This document shows, piece by piece, positions 14,380 through 26,749 of a stretch of DNA of 64,000 bases. The first letter of the stretch is position 1; every line of letters begins with the position of its first letter. Source of the stretch: Cucumis sativus (lineage: Eukaryota > Streptophyta > Magnoliopsida > Cucurbitales > Cucurbitaceae); assembly GCF_000004075.3 (NCBI RefSeq), contig NC_026659.2:4774001-4838000 (forward strand). The letters are read 5' to 3'. The notes under the pieces are model-generated. The model saw nothing but the letters and a program-made list of their open reading frames with translations. It made no database searches and was not told the origin of the DNA. The position numbers and the translations under genes are program-made.

Positions 14380-14780
14380 TTCAGTACTCTTTGCATGGTT
14401 TTGAGTGGAAATTTGTTGCTTTTTTTTTTTCTTTTTCTTTTTCTCTCTTCAGTACCTTAAAAGCAAGAACATAAATACAAAAAAAATTCTCTCTTCCATT
14501 GATTTTCTCTTCCTCTTTGTTTTTTCTTTCTTCTTTTTTTGGGTCAAATTTCTTATAATTTCATAATCATTTCTCTCTGCTTCTTTTCCTACATAATTCA
14601 AAGTAACTAACTTTCATCATTGAACCACTCTCTCTCCTTTTCCCTCTCTAGGGTTTCAAACTGAATTTTTTTCTCATTGTTTCAATAAAAAGTCTTCAAA
14701 GATGATCAATAATAATATACGGCCAGTATATTGATTGTATAAGAAAGATGTTCCTCAATGATTCACTATTTTCAATAATA
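14380..14780 (+). promoter_or_regulatory. CT-rich leader-like region without an attached gene
   Basis: Several pyrimidine-rich blocks (about 14419-14450, 14486-14545 and 14625-14652, including CTCTCTCCTTTTCCCTCTCT) follow the (TA)11 run. The composition resembles the promoter/5' UTR of plant genes such as the Dof and CASP-like genes in this window. No coding exon was found downstream before the Dof gene, which is on the other strand. It may start a non-coding transcript or be a relic. Confidence 0.2.
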
Positions 14781-14789
14781 TGGGGGTAA

Positions 14790-16260
14790 AGTTTGTGTAT
14801 ATGATCTTTACTTAGATTATTCTAATCATTTAGTTTAAATCTTGAAATTGTTTTAGCTTCTGTTTACATAAAAAGTTTGTGTGGGTGTATATAAGGACAG
14901 TGTTGGAGAAATTAAAGCACGTGTTTCTATACAACTTAGATTTATGTAATTCATGGATTTTATAATTTACGGTTGGTTAGGATAAATATTTTGTAATATT
15001 GAAAATGAAGTCCATACATTTTTTGGATAAAGAATATGATAGAGTCATAGATGTAGGTTCGAACAACTTCATTAGATAGATGGACGCCTTCTCAAAACGA
15101 GACCCTACTTAAACATCATTTGACAATATATTTTTTTCTGTTCTTAACTGTTTTCAAAATTTAAGTCATAGGTTGGAAACATAGAAGAAAATTCTTGAAA
15201 TTTGAGCATGAGAGTATTAGGCATTTCCTTAATAGAGTAAGAAAATCATGATGAGAGAATAAAAACAACCCAAACATCTAACATGTATATAAGTATACTC
15301 TATTAATTTTAAAAAATATTAACAAATTAGGTTTGAGATTAGAATTCTCGATTCCACATGAAATATGAACTAAAAATGAATACACTTAACTCATCACTAG
15401 CAAACAGAGTCCCCACGACAAAAAAAAAAAAGAAGTCAAATAACAAAATCAATTTTGATGTGTATGATGTTCTCCTATTTAGGGTTTTCTAACACATAAT
15501 GAGAAAGGAATTAAAGTTTCACGACATAAAGCAAAGGAATCTATGTATGGGCACACAGTCCAAGACCTTTTAATTCATACTCCATTCTTGCAAAATTTAT
15601 ATATAAGAAAATTACAGTCCCCCCATAATGATCTGTACAATACAATAATATCTCTGTATACAATATCTAAATAGATAACACACACCTCCTTTTAAGGACT
15701 TAATATTATTATTCCTTCTTCCCTTTTTTTTAATTCTAACACGACATTTGAAACAGAAGATTTGAATACGATCTCTAGACCTGTTATCGGGAAAATACAT
15801 ACACTTAACTATCTGAATTTTGTTCCGATTACTACTTAGAATTAAATTTTAAGCAAAGAGAATATCCAAATGGATAAACGTTAACAAGATTGTATATGAA
15901 AGTAAAAAAGATTATGAGCTTTTAAACTCAAAATTTTGAGTAAAAATCGTCGCATTATGAACTTTGCCAATAACTCAAGGAGTCCCAAAATATGAAATTC
16001 AAGCAGTTTTGCTCATAACACACTATAGGATAATGTCAAGCATAAAACCAAAAACTCAAATATAAGAAAAGTAAACCATCAATTTAAGTACAAAAACCAT
16101 AATACTCATGGTTATAACATTAATTAAACATAATATATATATTGTTTATACATATAGGTCATCTTTGTAAATATATTTTTCACCCCCTACACTTACAAAA
16201 GACTACCTTCCCAATGATATACATATATAAGAGAAACCCTATAGTAATTAATTAACCAAA
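14790..16260. other. AT-rich intergenic DNA downstream of Dof
   Basis: No gene recognised. A 24-base poly(A) run lies just beyond it at 16283-16306, between this region and the Dof 3' end. Confidence 0.4.
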
Positions 16261-16511
16261 ACACCATCCAAATTTCTAAATTAAAAAAAAAAAAAAAAAA
16301 AAAAAACCCTTAGAAAGTTTGAAACCCTAGGCTGGTCCATCAATTTTTTTTTTTCCATTTTCATCATCACTTTCTTTGGTCTCTTTTGAGTCACAGTTCA
16401 GCATTGAAAACCTTTAAAATGATATGATTGGTTTCAATTCATACTTTTTTTTTCTTTTTCCTAGTGAACGTTTTAGTAACAAAAAGAGAAGTTCAAAAGG
16501 ATTGAGAAAAA

Positions 16512-17695
16512 TTACTGTCTCAATAAGTGGCTGGCGGAGGCTGAAGAGAAGCCATGAAGATCGGCACCACCACTGCCGCCGCCACTCCATGCATTTACAT
16601 CGTTTCCGCCACCGCCACCAACCCAAAACTGAAAATTCTTCCCCAAGTTCATTCCTTTACTCTCCTCCACCTTCACCGCCCCAGACTCCATTGTCATCCC
16701 AATGTCGTTTTCAATCCCTAATCTCGAGAACCCACCAAGATTATACCGAGCCATGGCGCCTTCGGGTGGTTCGAAAGTGTAAAGCAAATTAGGTTGTTGA
16801 TCATTAGCCAAGAGAGGGAATTGTTGTGGTGGTTGTAATCTCCAATGGTCACCTTGAAATTCATGAACATCTACTCCTCCGGCAGCAGAGCCACCGCTTG
16901 TTGGAGGAGCTTGAGGCGGAATTATCCCCAAATTGAGGCCGTAAGTAGAGAAATTATGTAAAGAAGACAAAAACGGCAAATGGGGTTGTGTTGAAAGTGA
17001 AACTGCAGCAGTGGAATTAGTTGATCCACCTAATAATTGTCGTTCACTGGCTGCTGGAGACTTCGACCGATTCCGAGATTTGGTTCTCTTGTTCCTACGG
17101 CAGCCACCACCAACCGGAACATTCCTCAGTGCACCACCACGTGTCCAATACCGACGACAAGTCTTACAAAAGTGACGAGGCTGAGAAAGATTATAGTTAT
17201 TGAAGTAACAAAATTTGGTGTTTGTAGATTCACATCTAGGGCATTTCAAGCCGGCCTCTGGCTGCGGAATCTTTGCCAACCGAGCCCGATCAGTCATCGA
17301 AACTGGCCTAATCGACCCGGTACCACCACCACCGTCACCACCTCCCCCACCCCCAGGTGGCGGAGGCAGTAAAACTTGACCAGAATCCTCTGCAGTGTCA
17401 TTTCCTCCCGTTTGATGATTCGTCAACTACAGAAAAACATCAAAAACAAAAAAATAAATTGCAAAGAAGTATTAAATATCGAGTATATTCAAGAAGAGAT
17501 AAAAAAAAGAGCCGGAAAATATTCCGAAAAATATGAACTTTTTTTTTTTGGGAGAAGAAGGAAGGTAAATAGAATTAACAAAAACAAAGCGTTTGTTTTA
17601 TACTTCTCTCTTTATAAGTTGTAGGTTTGAATCGAGCAACTTACCGGTTGCCAGTTAGGAGGATCCAAATAAGAAGGGAGAGGAGGAAAAACCAT
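16512..17695 (-). CDS. Dof-type zinc finger transcription factor (2 exons)
   Basis: Exon 1 is 17695-17645 (17 codons, [17 protein letters not shown]). Exon 2 is 17426-16512. Together they encode 321 residues. The Dof domain (about residues 77-131) has the single zinc finger CX2CX21CX2C: CPRC (from residue 79), then [14 protein letters not shown], followed by the basic [18 protein letters not shown] and CRRNKR. Dof factors are plant-specific nuclear regulators that bind AAAG cores. The short [16 protein letters not shown] exon split by one intron before the finger, and the [19 protein letters not shown] lead-in, match the DOF2.4/DOF3.6/DOF5.1-type group, which is linked to vascular and developmental regulation. 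The arms flanking the finger are Gly/Pro/Ser-rich, including a Pro4-Gly6 block. The upstream DNA is rich in AG/CT repeats. Which subgroup member it is remains unsure. Confidence 0.95.
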
Positions 17696-18240
17696 AGTAT
17701 TTGTTATAATTCTTGTGAAGAGCTTTCTCTTTTGTGCAAAAGTTCGTTGATGGTGGAGAATCACATCAATGGGAGAGACTTGCTCAGAAATGAGAGAAAG
17801 AAAGAAAGATGATGGAAAAGAGATAAAGGGAAGTAGGGTTTCTTTTCTTTTTCTTTTTCTTTCTTTTATTTATTTATTTATTTTGTTTTTTCTTTCTCTC
17901 TCTTATTTCTAATTTCTTAATCTTGAAGTTTCATAATTCCTTTTTTTCTTTTTTGTTGGTTTAAATTAATAGTGGTTTGGCCATGCATGGAGTTAGAGAG
18001 AGAGAGAGAGAGAGATAGACCAAAGAAAAAAAAACCCTAAGATAAAGAAGCTTTTAGGTAGGGTCTATGGGAGGTCTTTGAGGTGAGAGAAGGAATAATA
18101 TTAAAATAAGTAAATAAATAAAAATGGTGATAAATTAAATTAAATTTTATAAAAAGAGAAGAAGAAGAAGAAAAAAAAAAAAAAAAAAGAAGGAAGAAAA
18201 GAAGAAAAAAAAAGGGTTGATGGTGGGGGGAATCCTGTGG
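17696..18240 (-). promoter_or_regulatory. Dof promoter/5' UTR region with purine tracts
   Basis: Upstream of the Dof ATG is a dense series of low-complexity tracts: CTTTTT/CTTT repeats (17837-17868), TTTA repeats (17868-17885), a GA microsatellite (17995-18015) and GAA/poly(A) runs (18157-18190). GAGA-type tracts are common in plant promoters. No TATA box is clear enough to call. Confidence 0.4.
17995..18015. repeat. GA microsatellite
   Basis: Run of AG dinucleotides (about 10 units) in the upstream region of the Dof gene. Confidence 0.9.
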
Positions 18241-18629
18241 GTGGAAGTGTCACAATCGAATGTACCTTTGTTTCTGCGTCCTTTGTTTCCACTATTGCCA
18301 TTGTTTTGTTTTCTTCTTAATTATATTCTCCCATTATATTCACTTCATTATTTTAACTTCTTCTCTTAATTAATTTTAACCTAAGTTCTAGATTTTATGG
18401 ATATCCAACCACTACAAAATATTCATCTTCATTCATATTTGTTATACATGGGTGTGTGTTTAATTTGGTAATTCCAAGGTATAATTCAATCTATATATAA
18501 AGTACAAGCAAAGACCCTAATTAATCAAGGAGATGGTGCTCCATCTCGATCCACCTACACCTTGATTGAAAGTAAAAGAGGAGGCATACTTTCGATCCCG
18601 TAAAATAAAATGTTATTTTAAATAACTCT

Positions 18630-18707
18630 AAATTTTAACATGACAAGCTTAAGTTAACCTATTTATATAAATAAATTTTAACATGACAAGCTTAAGTTAA
18701 CCTATTT
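18630..18707. repeat. 35 bp direct duplication
   Basis: The 35 bp at 18630-18664 is repeated exactly at 18673-18707, 43 bp on; both contain ACATGACAAGCTTAAG. This looks like a recent local duplication. No gene is involved. Confidence 0.9.
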
Positions 18708-19404
18708 TTAGTATCCGTGAGTGTTCAGCCTAGTTAGCTTAATGGATGTCAAGAAAACTCTAAAAAAAATTAATTCTAAGTAGTAACCTAATTAGCAATT
18801 GAGCATTAAGTAGGGTTTTTGTATTTTGCATGTCACAGGTCTTTTAAATTTTATCTATTAAACAAATTCATCAGTCATAATGTGTTTTAGGATATGCAAT
18901 CGATATTAGATTTAAATTTTACAGTCATTTCGAAATTTTAACATCAACCAACATTTCTGCCAAATATATAAACCAATTAAAATTAATAATTAAGTTTGTT
19001 AGAGATCTTATTATTAATATTTTCTGAAGAAAATTGTTATTAGTGTTCATATTTGTTTAATTACACGTAGTTTATAAAAGATTATATATATATCGGTGAC
19101 CTCAATTAAATTTTAATATTGACGTCGAATCCTCCTATTTATGACTCTATAATAATTCTCGTAGATATATTATAAATTAAAATATTAACAATAGTATAGA
19201 TAGATGAATCTCTTCAAAAGAGAATTTTGTACTTAACCATTAATATGTTTGTATAATTTGACTATATTTTTTTTGTTTATATTCGATGCATTCGTATATT
19301 TACGTTTTAGAACTATTGGGGGATTCTTTTTCTATTTCTTTTTTTTTTTCCTCCTAGAATATTACATTATATCTTTTACGACTTTTTGGAAAAGGAAAAA
19401 GAAA

Positions 19405-19680
19405 CTTTATAGTTAGATGGTAATTGGTAATTGGCTTTCTAATCTTCCAAGGTCGGGAATGTTCAATTCTCTTATATCTTCATTTGTTGTACTACAAAAA
19501 AATATTTTAATTATCATGTTATTTGAGTTTGAATATCAAGTAACTTTTAATATCGATTAAAGTGTCTTACAAAAGTGTTTAAAATATAGACTAACTCAAC
19601 CATTATTGAGAAGTAGGTATTTCGATCAAGAAGTAAGGAGATTTGAATCTCCTACCAACCATATCGTCTGGCCCAAAAAA
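19405..19680. repeat. SINE-like tRNA-derived fragments
   Basis: About 19412-19480 (+) has an A-box-like TAGTTAGATGGTAATTGG and a B-box-like AGGTCGGGAATGTTCAATTC. About 19640-19665 (-) has a B-box-like GGTAGGAGATTCAAATCTCC. No tRNA cloverleaf forms, so these resemble decayed tRNA-derived SINE heads. Low certainty. Confidence 0.3.
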
Positions 19681-20994
19681 ATGAAAGCAAGAAAGTTCAA
19701 CAATGAATTATTTAAAAAATGAACTACATGCTTAATCGCACATTCGACTTTTGAAAGAGGAGTTATACGTCAATTACCAAGGTAAAACTTTTTCATTACT
19801 TTCTTTGATCTATTGATGGCCGTATTCCATATATACGTTGTTTTCTTTTATTTTCCCACTCTTTGTTTACTACATCAAAAAGAATTTTTCAACAACTATA
19901 CGATGCACCAATTGAATTATGTTCATACACATGTTTTAATTCTCATTAAACAAGACATTAATAAAATAGAAATTATTTGACTCACACGTAAATTACATAA
20001 ATGTCAATATAAAAGTCTATGTAGGTCAAAAAACAATTAAAAAAAAAAAGAAATAATATTAGATAAAGAAAATATGGAAAATTTACATCTCAATAAAGTA
20101 AAATTAAAAAAAAAAAATGAATAAACAAATGTTAGTGGTAACAATTGCTTTTTGTTATTTAAAATTATTTATTGAAAGTTGAATCTTAATAAGTTAAATA
20201 AAATGGAAGTAATTTGACGACAAGTCGACAACAACAAAATCAAATTTAATACAAGGATTTAACTTTACTTAGTAGACCCACTTTTAGGAAATTCCAACGC
20301 GTCGCTAATGTAACGCAAACATAATTACTCTCTTAATCAAAGTTAGGTGACCCTTCATTTTCTCTAAATTATATCATTATTATCTTTTACCTTTCTTTTT
20401 CTTTTTTTTCTTTTTAATTCACACGTGCTTATGAAAATAAATGAGCAAATTTTATCAAATTTTAATTTCCACTCTTTTTCAATATATATATATATATACC
20501 CTAATCGTTCTCGGAGTTGTATCCCATTAAAACTCTAACTTATACTGTCCTCCAGATTTTGTTTGACAAAACATTATGAAAAGATAATTACTTGAGTTAA
20601 TTAACTCATCTTTTGTTACGATTGCCTTTCAAAATCGTTCATACATTAATTTCATGCATGAGTAAACTTTTAATGTCGATTTTTAAATTCTAAGCCAGAG
20701 TTTTTTTTTGTTTTTTTTAGGATAGGACTATGCATTCAATATACTCTTAGCGCATAATTGATCTACTTATAAATATTTAGGAGTTTAATTGCTATAATTA
20801 TAAAGCTTTTAAAGGTTAATTTTCATAAATAAAAGGATAAAATAAGATTTTTCAATTCTGATTCTTCCTTTACTTTCCAATTTTTTATGATCATTTTATA
20901 TTCTATTTTTTATGATCTTCGACAATATATTTTTTTTTCTTCTTCTTCGGTAACTTTTCTTTAATTTTTTTTCAAATCCTTATTTGGTTGTTTA

Positions 20995-21125
20995 GATCGT
21001 GGAAAAAATTATTTTCAAATCTAAATGATCGTCTACAAAAGTAGCCAAATTTAAACTATCATTTAGCAAAGAATCCTTAAAAAATCGTTTAGATTTGGGA
21101 AGCGATTAAATCTTAAACGATGTTT
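20995..21125. repeat. AAACGAT-motif patch, relative of the 28 kb array
   Basis: Contains TTTAGATCGTGG, TCTAAATGATCGTCTAC, AAATCGTTTAGATTTGGG and TCTTAAACGATG. The same AAACGAT/ATCGTTT motif occurs in both orientations, as in the array at 27.93-28.35 kb. Confidence 0.5.
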
Positions 21126-21411
21126 CCAAATAGTAAAGGACCGTTTTTCAAATATATTACGTGCGTCAGATGGTAATTAATCGAGACATTTTTGGAATTT
21201 TCTATTGTGGGCTTTTCCAATTTTCGAAATTGTTCAATACGGGCTAAATATTTTGTCGTTTGTTCTATTTTTGAAAAAATTCCTCTTTTAAATGTAAGTA
21301 CAATTAGTAATTAGTTCGAGATAAGAAATATATTTAATTTATAAAAGGGATAGTTGTAAATATAACCATTAGATTCAAAATAATTAAATATATATGAACA
21401 TTTTAATTTTT

Positions 21412-21565
21412 TTTTTATAAATATAGCAAAATCTGTAAAGTATATCACTATAGACAATGTTGCAAATATTGATCTGATAGGTCATAAGAGTATATCAATG
21501 ATAGAAGTCTATCATGGATAGACTAAAAGAATCTATTATCAATAAATTTTGTTATATTTATAATT
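21412..21565. repeat. Small palindromic (hairpin) repeat
   Basis: The ends ATAAATATAGCAAAAT (about 21417) and ATTTTGTTATATTTATA (about 21547) are inverted copies. The centre holds AATGATAGAAGTCTATCATGG and a further TAGACT/AGTCTA pairing. The element should fold into a long hairpin. Similar sequence occurs at 55.93-56.03 and 56.34-56.52 kb. Confidence 0.55.
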
Positions 21566-21668
21566 TTTTCAAATACCGGTGTATACTTGATTATTATTTC
21601 TAACATTCCCTAAAAAAGTAATTATGTTTTATAAAATTTGGGAGTGTACATTAATATTTTCATAAAAA

Positions 21669-21803
21669 TTAATCCCACCGTAAAAGAGAGAGTAATGTGT
21701 AATTACTAAACGGCGGCAACGGGGTGGAGGCAGTGGGCAACGCCGCCCAGTGATGGCGGAGATAGCGGCGGCATTGGATGCAAGTGGTCAGAAAAGCGAA
21801 CAT
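21669..21803 (-). other. GC-rich island with a 44-codon ORF (uncertain)
   Basis: In otherwise AT-rich DNA, about 21708-21840 is sharply GC-rich (CGGCGGCAACGGGGTGG, GGCGGAGATAGCGGCGGC). On the minus strand an ORF from the ATG at 21803 to the TAA at 21669 reads MFAFLTTCIQCRRYLRHHWA and continues Pro/Ser/Thr-rich. The frame stays open upstream of the ATG at least to about 21850. The plus strand has a 28-codon ORF (MAEIAAALDASGQKSEHSGG...), whose start superficially recalls plant glycosyltransferases. Either could be a decayed exon. I recognise no family with confidence. Confidence 0.2.
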
Positions 21804-21849
21804 TCCGGTGGGGTCAGTATTATTATGGCGAGATTTTAGGCTCAAGTTT

Positions 21850-24800
21850 TACTCATAATTTAATTTTGAATTATTTGAGTTTGTAGTTAAATGAATCATT
21901 ATAGTTCAATTTAATTTCCAAGATCAACGCATTAAACTTCTCCTAATTACATTTTCCAACTTTTTTTCTTCTTCTTCTATTTATTTTATTTTATTTTTAA
22001 ATTTGAGTAGTACTGTTTGTGAGCAATATGGTACTTGGGTTAAGTAGTTGAACAAGAACTATACCGTGGGTGATATATTTTAATTGTTTAAAGGGTAAGT
22101 AAAATATAGAAACTTTGTTGGAAATAGTAATGTTGGTTCCTAAATTTCATGATGTGTGTTGGTTTCATAAAGAATTCCTTGGCTTGGTGAGTTTAAAGAT
22201 TTAATCGAGAGTGATTCAAATCTTTAATATTTTAGTATATTTGTATATGTGATTAAGAGTGGAGTTATGTTCAATTTGGCACGAAACATTGGATGATCTA
22301 CGTGATATTGATAGTTTTATTTTAATTATTTTAGAGTCAGGGTCATCTGAATCACTAGATGATATTACTTTCATTCAACTGATAGGTTAATTGACGTCAA
22401 ACATTGTGTCTTTTTTCTTTCTTTGTTAAGTTTAAAAGTTACAATTTTAAAAAAATAAACTCTCAACCATCATTTAGGTGATCTATAATTCGCGTACGGA
22501 TGAACATTTTTTGGTTGCTAGTTAAAAATAAAAAATTGTTTAAATAAAAAGGAGAGATTTAAATTGACATTTTAGTTAAAGAGATTATTGTCACCTTTGT
22601 ATATATGCAAGTTGGACTTATTGTATAGACTCAACCCAAAACTTACTAGTCGTTAGAGTACAGAATTTAGGGGAAGAATTAATAAAGCTTTGTCAAAGAC
22701 AATGACTTTGTCGATATCAAAATTTAGTTCAATAGTAAATCTGTACCGGAGAATTGAACTATTCCTTACAAAACAAGTATAAATTGTACATCAACGCGTT
22801 GTATTAAGTCACACAATACAACTCGTATTAAAAGTATTATATGTTTTTATATCTTCATACATTTATATCGTCCTCCTCTATTTATATAAAGATTTTGTTT
22901 TGTAACAAAAGATATAGAGACATGACATTCTTTAAAGAATCACAATATGGAGTTCTCGATCCAATAGAAATTCAAATGGAACAATTGCACGATATGCGTA
23001 ATAAAACCTCATTCAGTCCTTACGAAATTAAATCACTCAGATCTAACGAACTAAATTAAATTCAAATCTTTCGAGGTCTATAGTGCACATATTAATTTCT
23101 ATATATCACATTCATCACATAAAATTTAAATTTGTTTAATAGAAATTATTAATATTCATTTTCCAACACCTTTTGAATATGCTACACAAATATATTAGAC
23201 TTCTCTCAAACTCAAACTCAAACTCAAACACATCGAATCTCGCACCTTCCCACACACCTAATCACGTAAAAAACAATGTGTTTTTGACAAAGTATCTATA
23301 TAGTTGAATTTTCAATTTCTAACAAACATTAAATAAATATAATAATGTCTTAATTAATTGTAATCAAATAACTAATAGCAAATTGGTTTATTTTTTTAGG
23401 GAGGTGGAGGTGATAATGAAATGGGAAAGTTTGGTTATAGATAGTGATATGCATGGAATGGGAGCATGAGGGGCCCTCGTGAGTGGATATGTCTAATTTA
23501 AATTGATGCTTTCATTAAAGGTGAAATTTAGTCTAAATCAATCATAAAAGAAGGGAGGGAAAAAAAGGGAGCCAATAAAGATGGTGGATGAATCCAAATC
23601 AATAATATTCTTACCTTTTACAACACATTTCCTCCCATTTGAAACACTTTATCATTCGTAATTTAAGTAATAGATCAATATTTAGAACACGACCTATCAT
23701 CGACATAATTTATTATATTTATATTTTTTTAAAAAGTATTGTTATATATTTAATTATTTTGTATCTACCCCTATTCTTATATTTTAAATTTTTAATGTTT
23801 AACTTCAAGGCTTACCAATTTATTATTTCATTTCTTTCAATTTATAGATAAAAACAAATGAAAGTAAAAATCTAAGCTCTCTCTCTCATTTGATCTATTC
23901 CCAACCAAATCAATTTCACTTTGATTGAGTAATGGGATCTTCAAAATTTAGGGTTGGGCCCTATCAAATATTTATGTTTCAAATGTTCAATTATTTGTAG
24001 TATTTTTTACTATTTTTTCTCTCAATATATTGAAATTATGCATCTTGCTAATTAAGAAGAATTACTTTTAAATTTTAAATTTGTTGGTGGTGTTTGGATA
24101 TATGAAAAAGTACTTCTAAAATTTTCATGAAACACTTTCTACTGGTCTAATCATTTAGTTAAATTATATGTGTGTTTTGTTTATAAGCTTGGACTTTGTA
24201 AGCTAATTAAATAAGTAATATAAAAGTAAAATTAACCAAGAATTGACTTCACTTTTAATTCATAGGTCAGATAAATTAAACTCTTGAAATAAATAATAAT
24301 AATTTTGGAAAAGGAAGGAGAAAAATTGATTTGTTGCTCTAAACTTGACTCGATTTTCCACCCTAAACTTATTAAGTGTTACTTTTAGATTATGTTTAAG
24401 TCCGTTGATTTGCATATAAATTTGATTATAGATAGACCGGTAAACAACTGTCATAAATAGAGATATTCATTATGTTTCTTCTTGTTTAGATGATGGGAAA
24501 TTGGAAGAGATAGCAACTAGAAAAAATTGTTGACTCATGCACAGGAAACATTAATTTATAATTATTTAAAAATATCTTTATATTAGAAATAAACGTGTTA
24601 AGATAGTTGGATAAAAATTGAGACCTAAAAGGTGTGGTAATCTTAGCTCACATATCGCAACATATTTGTTTTAGATTTACCACCCTGTTTTATACCCATA
24701 TTTTTCTTTTTGTGTATAACACGCTTATGTTCATATATATGTGTGGACAACAACGGGACCAACAACGTCTTATATATGTATATATGTTTGTATGTATACA

Positions 24801-25040
24801 TACTTGCATACATACATAAATAAATACATACTTTGTATTTTTTTAAAGTCTTGCACCAATATGGTATAGATGTAACTATTTTGTCTGCGACTCCATTTCC
24901 TTGAAGCTTTCATTTCATTTACATGGCTAATCCGTGAAAATCCAAACAAAATCATTTGTTTTTTTTTCTTCATCAATTTTTGTTCCAACTTTTTCAATTG
25001 TTGAGAAAAATACTTGAATGCATACTTCCTTTATCATTTT
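21850..25040. other. AT-rich intergenic DNA
   Basis: No supported gene. A moderately GC-richer patch at 23390-23490 (GGAGCATGAGGGGCCCTCG) is not recognisable as a coding region or as a miRNA known to me. Confidence 0.4.
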
Positions 25041-25059
25041 GATGGAACAAGTCTAATTC

Positions 25060-26130
25060 TTGTATCTGATATTCTCACTGAATCAAACTACACTGAATGG
25101 AGTTGCGCAACGATCCATGCTCAATCTCACAGTTAAGAACAAGTTAGGCTTTGTTGATGATTCAACTACACAAGTAACTAATGATCTGAAAAGCTTCTAC
25201 AATCCTACAATTAGTAGTCACACTTTGGATTTTTTGAATTCTCTTCGTAAAGAGATTTCCGCTAGGATCAACTTTGCAGATACCGCTAGAGATATTATTT
25301 GGCAAGATCTTCAACAGAGTATCAATACAAAAATCATCCTCATATTTTTCAATTGAAGCGTGATCTCTCTAATTTTCTTTGAAGTCAATCATTTAATATT
25401 GTCTATATATATTTTTTGCCAAACTAAGTAGTAGTATTTGGAATGAACTTTTATCATATTGTCCTTCAAGTTTGTGTGGTAAATGTATGTACGGAAGCAT
25501 GAAAGATTTGGTTGACTAATACCCGAATAGAGCATGTTATGGCTTTTCTTATTGAATTAAATGAATATTTTGCTCAAATATGAACTCATCTAATCTTAAT
25601 GGAACCCTAACCAGCAATTTAAAAGGTCTTTTCTCTCATTGCAAGAAGTTAAACATGTTACAACCACATCCCAAAGCCAAAACACTTCTGAGATACTCCA
25701 TTAAGCCATCATGTTGCATAGTATTTGCTCTTCTATGATGCCTCACTCTGGTACATGGGTCGTGTATTCTAGTGCATTAACATATATATGATCTTGTCTA
25801 GATTATTCACTACATTACAACTTGTTTCTAGTGATATTGTTTCTTTACCATATAAGTCTTGCATCAGGGTAAAGTTTATTGGTGATATTCAATTATTCTC
25901 TGGACTTTTACTTCAAAACGTGTTACACATTTTAAGAGAACAAAACATATATAGAAATATACTATCACTTTGTCCGTGATCGTATTGTTTTGAGAGAAGT
26001 CAAACTATATTACCTAGCTATTTGGCAACCTCTCAACTTGCAAATATATTTACTAAGAGATTGTCTTTTTTGTTTAATTAGATGGGAGTTTTAAATGTGT
26101 TTTCTCCCTGTTGAAGGGGAGTAACAAGTC
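25060..26130 (+). pseudogene. Decayed Ty1/Copia retrotransposon (gag and pol fragments)
   Basis: 25060-25315 encodes a Copia gag N-terminal segment: RSMLNLTVKNKLGFVDDSTT, KEISARINFADTARDI and WQDLQQ. After a frameshift near 25315 another frame continues with IFQLKRDLSN, the expected next gag motif. 25788-25920 resembles the protease/pol segment (LPYKSCIRVKFIGDIQLFSG). 25945-26065 carries the RNase H C-terminal signature IEIYYHFVRDRIVLREVKLY, then SQLANIFTKRLS in a shifted frame. A purine tract TTGAAGGGGAG (26111-26121) sits where the polypurine tract before the 3' LTR is expected. Most of pol (integrase, RT) is missing and the frames are broken, so it is inactive. The family call rests on memory of these motifs. 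Confidence 0.75.
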
Positions 26131-26139
26131 TATTACATT

Positions 26140-26740
26140 ACTATGTTATTTTTGTAACTTTGTTTACTTGACAATTGTATCTCAAGTAGCTATTTATAGA
26201 GCCTTACGATGAGTGGTGGATCCAAAAATTTTATATAGGAGGACACCGAAGACTATATAATAAACACACTAAAAAATGTTTTAAAAAAATATTTCAACGT
26301 TTCACTAATGCTCCAATAACACTCACTACATTTGTAACAATAAAGAAATATCAGCAATTTTCACATGTAATGTAAATATGTGAATTTAAAATTTACATCA
26401 AAAAAAGAAAGAATAATACATTTTTCATACAATATTGTTGAGAGAGAAAGTTTGGATCATCGATTTTGTTGCATTTTTTTTAAAAAAAATTGTTAGATAA
26501 TAAATTAGGGTTAGAAAATAAGTTAGAGTTTTATCTTATCCAACACCATGAACCATTAATAAATCCGACATTACTTACTACAATATACATACATAGCTTA
26601 AGCTTAACTCATACTTGCAACATACCATACCAATTACTTATCCAACACCAAACTACCCTTCAAGACTTCATTCTCTCCAAATCCTAAATTAACATCTTAA
26701 ATACATTTAAATTCTATTTTTATTAAAAAAATTATGTTTT
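26140..26740. other. Intergenic DNA downstream of the Copia remnant
   Basis: May include the remains of a Copia 3' LTR just after 26122. The segment near 26210-26280 (GTGGTGGATCCAAAAATTTT...) looks like another transposon fragment. No gene. Confidence 0.3.
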
Positions 26741-26749
26741 ACACTCACT

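Larger units (their letters stand above)
18241..21665. other. Gene-poor intergenic DNA with small repeats
   Basis: No believable gene. It holds the 35 bp direct duplication, two SINE-like fragments near 19.4 and 19.65 kb, an AAACGAT-motif patch (20995-21125) and the palindromic repeat at 21.4-21.6 kb, each listed separately. Confidence 0.4.

Noticed and set aside
16424-16792. Plus-strand ORF of 122 codons
   Set aside because: Antisense of the Dof coding exon; it has no independent support.
21753-21839. UDP-glycosyltransferase fragment from MAEIAAALDASGQK
   Set aside because: The resemblance covers only about 14 residues. The following residues do not continue the family's conserved sequence, and the frame is closed just upstream.
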